A DNA stretch of 64,000 bases from JAFAVZ01 sp036009105 (GTDB lineage: Bacteria > Acidobacteriota > Thermoanaerobaculia > Gp7-AA8). Below, piece by piece: positions 60,641 to 64,000 of the stretch. The DNA lies in contig DASYMJ010000043.1 in the NCBI GenBank assembly GCA_036009105.1, positions 1 through 64,000 on the forward strand, in the 5' to 3' direction. A program made the translations under genes and the position numbers. Each line of letters opens with the position of its first letter. The first letter of the stretch is position 1. A model generated the notes under the pieces. That model saw only the letters and a program-made list of their open reading frames with translations, searched no databases and was not told where the DNA came from.

Positions 60641-61432
60641 TTATCTCAAGGCATTTAGCGCCGCTTCGTGGAGGGCTCCATTGGTCGAGACGGCGCTCCG
60701 TCCGTCGTACCGCGCGTTGCCGCCGAGGTCGGTGAAACGGCCGCCTGCCTCCTCCACGATCAGCTGCACGGCGGCCACGTCCCACGGCGCGACTTCCGGC
60801 TCCACGGCGACGTCCATCGCCCCTTCCGCAACCAGCATGTGCGCCCAGAAATCGCCGAAGCCGCGGGTGCGGCCGCAGGCGCGGGCCAGGGCGAGGAAGC
60901 GGTCCGCCAGGCCGGCCTTGTCAAAGTCGGCGATGCCGTCGTAGGCCAGCTGCGCTTCGGCCAGCGTCTTGACCGAGGAGACGCGGAGGCGCGCGCCGTT
61001 GCAGAACGCGCCTTGCCCCCGCACGGCAAACCAGCGGCGGGCCAGCGCGGGCGCGGAGACGACGCCGACCTGCAGCGCATCATCAACCGCCAAGGCGATG
61101 AGCGTGGCGAAGACGGGGATGCCGCGGATGTAGTTCCTGGTGGCGTCGATGGGATCGATGATCCATTTGCGGGCTCCCCTCACCCCGCCCTCCGGGCCAC
61201 CCTCTCCCCGCCCGGGGGGAGAGGGTTCTTCGGACCCGAGCTCTTCGCCGATCACCGCGTCGCCCGCCGGCAGGCGCGAGCGCAGCAGGCGCTCCACCGC
61301 CTCATCCACCTCGGAGACCGGCGTCTGGTCCGCCTTCGTCCGCACCGCGAGCGACGGCGAGCGGAAATGCCTCAGCGTCAGCTCGTCCGCGGCGTCGGCC
61401 AGCGCCAGCGCCAGCTCCAGATCGGGCGTCAC
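60641..61432 (-). CDS. Inositol monophosphatase family protein
   Basis: A protein of 263 residues. Metal-binding motifs are GEELG (about residue 66) and WIIDPIDATRNYIRG, and the C-terminal PWDVAAVQLIVEEAGG completes the lithium-sensitive phosphatase signature. Between GEELG and WIIDPIDAT lies an Arg/Gly/Pro-rich insert of about 18 residues from a repeat (61173-61229). It probably dephosphorylates a sugar phosphate such as inositol or histidinol phosphate. GTG at 61432 overlaps the M28 stop (GTGA), so it is coupled to that gene. Confidence 0.88.
   Translation of the reverse strand: MTPDLELALALADAADELTLRHFRSPSLAVRTKADQTPVSEVDEAVERLLRSRLPAGDAVIGEELGSEEPSPPGRGEGGPEGGVRGARKWIIDPIDATRNYIRGIPVFATLIALAVDDALQVGVVSAPALARRWFAVRGQGAFCNGARLRVSSVKTLAEAQLAYDGIADFDKAGLADRFLALARACGRTRGFGDFWAHMLVAEGAMDVAVEPEVAPWDVAAVQLIVEEAGGRFTDLGGNARYDGRSAVSTNGALHEAALNALR
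61173..61229. repeat. F-family palindrome in the IMPase-like gene
   Basis: The core is CCCTCTCCCC-GCC-CGGGGGGAGAGGG, a strong hairpin, preceded by CTCACCCCGCCCTCCGGG. It is read in frame as Pro/Gly/Arg-rich residues between two metal-binding motifs of the enzyme. Confidence 0.85.
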
Positions 61433-63363
61433 GGCTGGACGAGCTTGAGATTGGCCAGCAGCTTGATGGCCCGGTTCACCCACCCCTCGTCGATCGGATC
61501 GCCCGTCTCGCCCGCCACCAGATCGGCGATCTCGCGCGGCGTGCGCCGGCCGTCCATGAAGTTGACCGTCTCGTAGAGGGCCAGGTCGAAGTCGCCCAGG
61601 GCCGCCTTCTGCGCGTCGATCCACGTGCGGTCATCGCCGGTCTGCTCGCCGAACAGCTCGTCGAAGATGGGGAGCATGGTCAGGCGGCGCGGTCCCTTGC
61701 CCGCCGCGGCCGGAGCGGCGGCAGGTTTGGCGGTCCAGGAGAAGATGCCTTTGTTGGAGAGCGTCGCATTGGGCAGCGCCGCGGCGTTCGCCGCGAGCCG
61801 CTTCTGCACGTCCGCCGCGGCGCGCGTGTTGCCGGCCAGGCGCAGGCGCGCGAGCAGCTCGCCGTCCGCGCGGAGGCGCTCGGTGGCCACCAGCGGGGCG
61901 AGCCGCTGCCACTCGCCCTGGTCCGCGTTGGCCAGCCAGTAGATGACGTTCGCCGCGAGGGCGCCGACGCGCTTGAGCTCCGTCGCATCCGACTTGTCCG
62001 GACGGTCCTCGCTGGTGTGATGCGTCCAGTCCGGGTCGTGGCCGAACATGGTGGACGGCACGCCGATGCCGAGGAACATGTCGTGGTCGCTGCCCTGCGC
62101 GTAGGGCGTCACCGCGGAGTGCCAGTACTGATGCGTGCCGGTCGGCGCGTAGAGCTTCGCCTCGCGCGCCTGGTCCAGCGCGTCCGGCAGCAGCGCGTCG
62201 AGGAAGGAGGGGACGGAGAGCGGCGCGCGCGTCATGTAGAAGCGGCTGCCGGTCTTCTGCAGGTCTTCCCCGATCATGTCCAGGTTGACGTTCGCGATCA
62301 CGCAGCGATCGGTGCCGGGAGGCGTGGGGCGGGGATCGTCGAAAGGCGCGCAGGCCCGCTCCTCCGGATGCCGGGTCAGGTAGGCCATGGTGCCGAAGTA
62401 CTCCGGCACCCACATGAAGTGGATGGTGCGGCGCGGGTTGGGGATCGCGCCGGACTTGATGAGCGCGGTCAGCGTGCGCAGCACCTCCAGCATCGCGGCG
62501 GAGCCGCTGGCGTTGTCGTTCGCGCTCCACTGGGGATGGTCGAGGTGAGCCGTGACGATGATCTCGTCCGGGCTCTCCGAGCCGCGGATGTAGCCGTGGG
62601 TCACGACCAGCCGGCCGTTGCCGAGGTCCGCGTCGATGTTGCCGCGCACGCGGACGGCTCCTTTGGCCATGCGCAGCTTCAGCATCTCGTACTGGCTCTG
62701 GGAGATCTGGAACGAGCCGCTGGTCTTCTCCACTTCATTGACCCGGGTCCAGAGGCCGTTGTAGCGGACCATGTCCGGATGCTCGTTGCGGTCGCCGGGC
62801 GGCGGGTAGATCACGGCGCCGACCGCGCCGTACTTTTGCACGCCCATGCGGACCACGTCGCGCGCGTAGCCATAGGCGAGGACCACTTTGCCTTTCAGGT
62901 CGCGGCCGGTGTAGTCGCCATCGCTGGTCCCTTTGCCGACGTCGACCAGCTCGCCGCTCCACTGGCCGCCTTTGGAGTAGGTGGAGACGCACATCGGCGT
63001 GTCGCTGAAGCGGCACAGCCGCACCGGCTCGTCCCCTTCCACCCACAGCTCGCCGGAATTGATGTTCCAGCCCATGGGGCCGACCCAGGTCTGGTACTTG
63101 ATGCGGCCGTCGGTGTTGAAGAACTCCATGTCGCCGTTCATGCCGGTGATGCGCACGCCGTCCAGGACGATCTTGAGGGCGACCTCGACCATGTCCGGCC
63201 CGGCCTGGATGCGGTGGAACTCGGAGATGCGCCGCTCCTGGGCCAGGGCGCGCTCGCCGGAGTACTCCGCGGCGATCTTGTCGAAGGTCTGCTGGTTGAT
63301 GATGTGCGGGGCGGCGTTGGCGGTGACGGCAAAAAACATGAGGAGGGGGAGGAAACGCTTCAT
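61429..63363 (-). CDS. Secreted M28-family aminopeptidase with C-terminal helical domain
   Basis: A protein of 644 residues with a signal peptide (1-18). The M28 zinc ligands are visible: HLDHPQWSANDNASG (His and Asp), NVNLDMIGE, and THHTSEDRPDK; the general-base Glu lies in VPEYFG or nearby. A PA-like segment precedes the protease domain. The last 120 residues form a separate helical domain with FMDGRRTPREIADLVAGETG, PqqD/winged-helix-like. It probably trims N-terminal residues from peptides outside the cytoplasm. ATG at 63363 has TACGCT 8 bases upstream and is leaderless; its stop overlaps the IMPase start. Confidence 0.88.
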   Translation of the reverse strand: MKRFLPLLMFFAVTANAAPHIINQQTFDKIAAEYSGERALAQERRISEFHRIQAGPDMVEVALKIVLDGVRITGMNGDMEFFNTDGRIKYQTWVGPMGWNINSGELWVEGDEPVRLCRFSDTPMCVSTYSKGGQWSGELVDVGKGTSDGDYTGRDLKGKVVLAYGYARDVVRMGVQKYGAVGAVIYPPPGDRNEHPDMVRYNGLWTRVNEVEKTSGSFQISQSQYEMLKLRMAKGAVRVRGNIDADLGNGRLVVTHGYIRGSESPDEIIVTAHLDHPQWSANDNASGSAAMLEVLRTLTALIKSGAIPNPRRTIHFMWVPEYFGTMAYLTRHPEERACAPFDDPRPTPPGTDRCVIANVNLDMIGEDLQKTGSRFYMTRAPLSVPSFLDALLPDALDQAREAKLYAPTGTHQYWHSAVTPYAQGSDHDMFLGIGVPSTMFGHDPDWTHHTSEDRPDKSDATELKRVGALAANVIYWLANADQGEWQRLAPLVATERLRADGELLARLRLAGNTRAAADVQKRLAANAAALPNATLSNKGIFSWTAKPAAAPAAAGKGPRRLTMLPIFDELFGEQTGDDRTWIDAQKAALGDFDLALYETVNFMDGRRTPREIADLVAGETGDPIDEGWVNRAIKLLANLKLVQP

Positions 63364-63371
63364 AGAGGCGG

Positions 63372-63377
63372 AGCGTA
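63372..63377 (-). promoter_or_regulatory. -10 element TACGCT, leaderless start at 63363
   Basis: The extended -10 TGCTACGCT ends 8 bases before the ATG at 63363. It is nearly identical to the TGCTACGAT box before the DUF2911 gene. Confidence 0.6.
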
Positions 63378-63438
63378 GCACGTGTGTTGGCCGGCGGCGG
63401 GCCGCTGCTCCACGCCCGCTGCCCGCCGAAAAGTGCCC

Positions 63439-63444
63439 TATCAT
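63439..63444 (+). promoter_or_regulatory. -10 element TATCAT, leaderless start at 63453
   Basis: TATCAT ends 8 bases before the GTG at 63453, matching the box of the GT-C-like gene at 8862. The spacer is pyrimidine-rich with no ribosome site. Confidence 0.6.
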
Positions 63445-63452
63445 CCCCGACC

Positions 63453-64000
63453 GTGTTTGCATCACTTCTCCTCGCACTCCTGGTGAGCGCGCCACCGGAT
63501 CTGAAATGGGGCGGTGACTCGGAGGGGGGCGCTCCGTTCGTGGAGGCCGACCCGAACGATCCGGCCGTCGTGCGCGGCTTCGACGTGGAGGTGGCGGAGG
63601 AGATCGCGAAGGGCCTCGGCCGCAGGCCGCATTTCGTGCAGGTGGCATTCACGGCCATCGATCAGTCGGTGGCGCGCGGCGATTTCGACATCGGGATGAG
63701 CGGCGTGGAGGACACCCCGCCCCGCCGCGCGGCCATGGCGGCGACCATTCCGTACTTCGAGTTCCACGAGGTGCTCACCACGCGCGCGGCCGACCGCGGC
63801 CGCTTCCGCACCCTGGACGACCTCCGCGGCCACCGCGTCGGCACCCTCGGCGGCACGATCGCTTACGACCGCCTGCTCGAGGCGCAGAAGGACGGCGTGG
63901 TGCTCGTCTCGTATGACGATGACGTGCACCCCTACGAGGACCTGGCCCAGGGCCGCCTCGATGCCGTGCTCCTCGACAACATCATCGCCGCCCGCTCCAT
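63453..64000 (+). CDS. Periplasmic substrate-binding protein, SBP_bac_3 type (partial)
   Basis: Starts at GTG 63453 and runs open to the window end (182 codons seen). A signal peptide of about 15 residues (VFASLLLALLVSAPP) precedes the solute-binding fold: VRGFDVEVAEEIAKGLG, FVQVAFTAIDQSVARGDFDIGMSG, then FRTLDDLRGHRVGTLGGTIAY and GRLDAVLLDN. This fold binds amino acids or related compounds for ABC uptake or acts as a cyclohexadienyl dehydratase-type enzyme; it could be fused to a permease beyond the window. The GTG start fits the -10 box 8 bases upstream. Confidence 0.82.
   Translation, partial: MFASLLLALLVSAPPDLKWGGDSEGGAPFVEADPNDPAVVRGFDVEVAEEIAKGLGRRPHFVQVAFTAIDQSVARGDFDIGMSGVEDTPPRRAAMAATIPYFEFHEVLTTRAADRGRFRTLDDLRGHRVGTLGGTIAYDRLLEAQKDGVVLVSYDDDVHPYEDLAQGRLDAVLLDNIIAARS

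Noticed and set aside
63462..63929. Minus-strand frame opposite the last gene
   Set aside because: The plus strand encodes a solute-binding protein with signal peptide and a -10 box; the minus frame is a shadow.
1..64000. tRNA, rRNA or riboswitch genes
   Set aside because: No cloverleaf, rRNA-like tract or known riboswitch core was seen on either strand by reading; short ones could be missed.

Overview
This is a high-GC chromosomal window, by eye about two-thirds G+C, from a diderm (Gram-negative) bacterium. Lipoproteins, an RND pump, a DUF5916 outer-membrane barrel, a reaction-centre-type cytochrome c, DUF2911, DUF2784 and long PIG-L and M28 hydrolases together suggest Acidobacteriota or a close relative. 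That placement is inference, since no rRNA, tRNA or phylogenetic marker is present.

Layout. 1-131: the tail of an IS4-like transposase. 143-14056: housekeeping and envelope genes (CPT-like kinase, DEAD-box helicase, DUF2784, 5'-nucleotidase lipoprotein, giant patatin, Ddl-type ligase, zinc-ribbon protein, GT-C-like membrane protein, DUF2911, GNAT, secreted HEGRH protein). 14133-17161, minus strand: a tightly overlapped operon of a 38-aa membrane peptide, SSS symporter, AraC regulator, a 60-aa protein and a truncated 75-aa protein. 17291-36869: PIG-L hydrolase, cytochrome c, BaiN-like flavoprotein, CHASE hybrid kinase, GT39-like protein, oxygenase-like protein, MarR-YceI, metallopeptidase, HrpB, sulfatase-fold/TPR lipoprotein, alpha/beta hydrolase, MBL hydrolase and Nudix protein. 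37046-54963, plus strand: an operon of about 18 kb with GT87-like transferase, DUF5916 barrel, three one-module NRPSs (the last ending in a reductase), MFS exporter, DUF6875 protein and kynurenine 3-monooxygenase. 55072-64000: YjbR protein, RND pump and adaptor, DUF983, a glycine-zipper peptide, an IMPase-like phosphatase, an M28 peptidase and a truncated solute-binding protein.

Two genome-wide themes stand out. First, many start codons lie 6-12 bases after a recognisable -10 hexamer and have no Shine-Dalgarno, so a large share of transcripts look leaderless. Second, at least six families of palindromic or heptad-built repeats sit between genes and also inside genes in frame. They occur in NRPS adenylation domains, a flavoprotein, a membrane transferase and an IMPase, and sometimes supply start codons or C-termini.

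The NRPS operon is the best candidate for an undescribed system. It predicts an exported three-residue peptide, possibly N-acylated, released reductively as an aldehyde or alcohol. By-eye specificity codes are glycine-like for module 2, related for module 1 and unassigned for module 3. A kmo-type enzyme, a GT87-like transferase and an outer-membrane barrel share the transcript.
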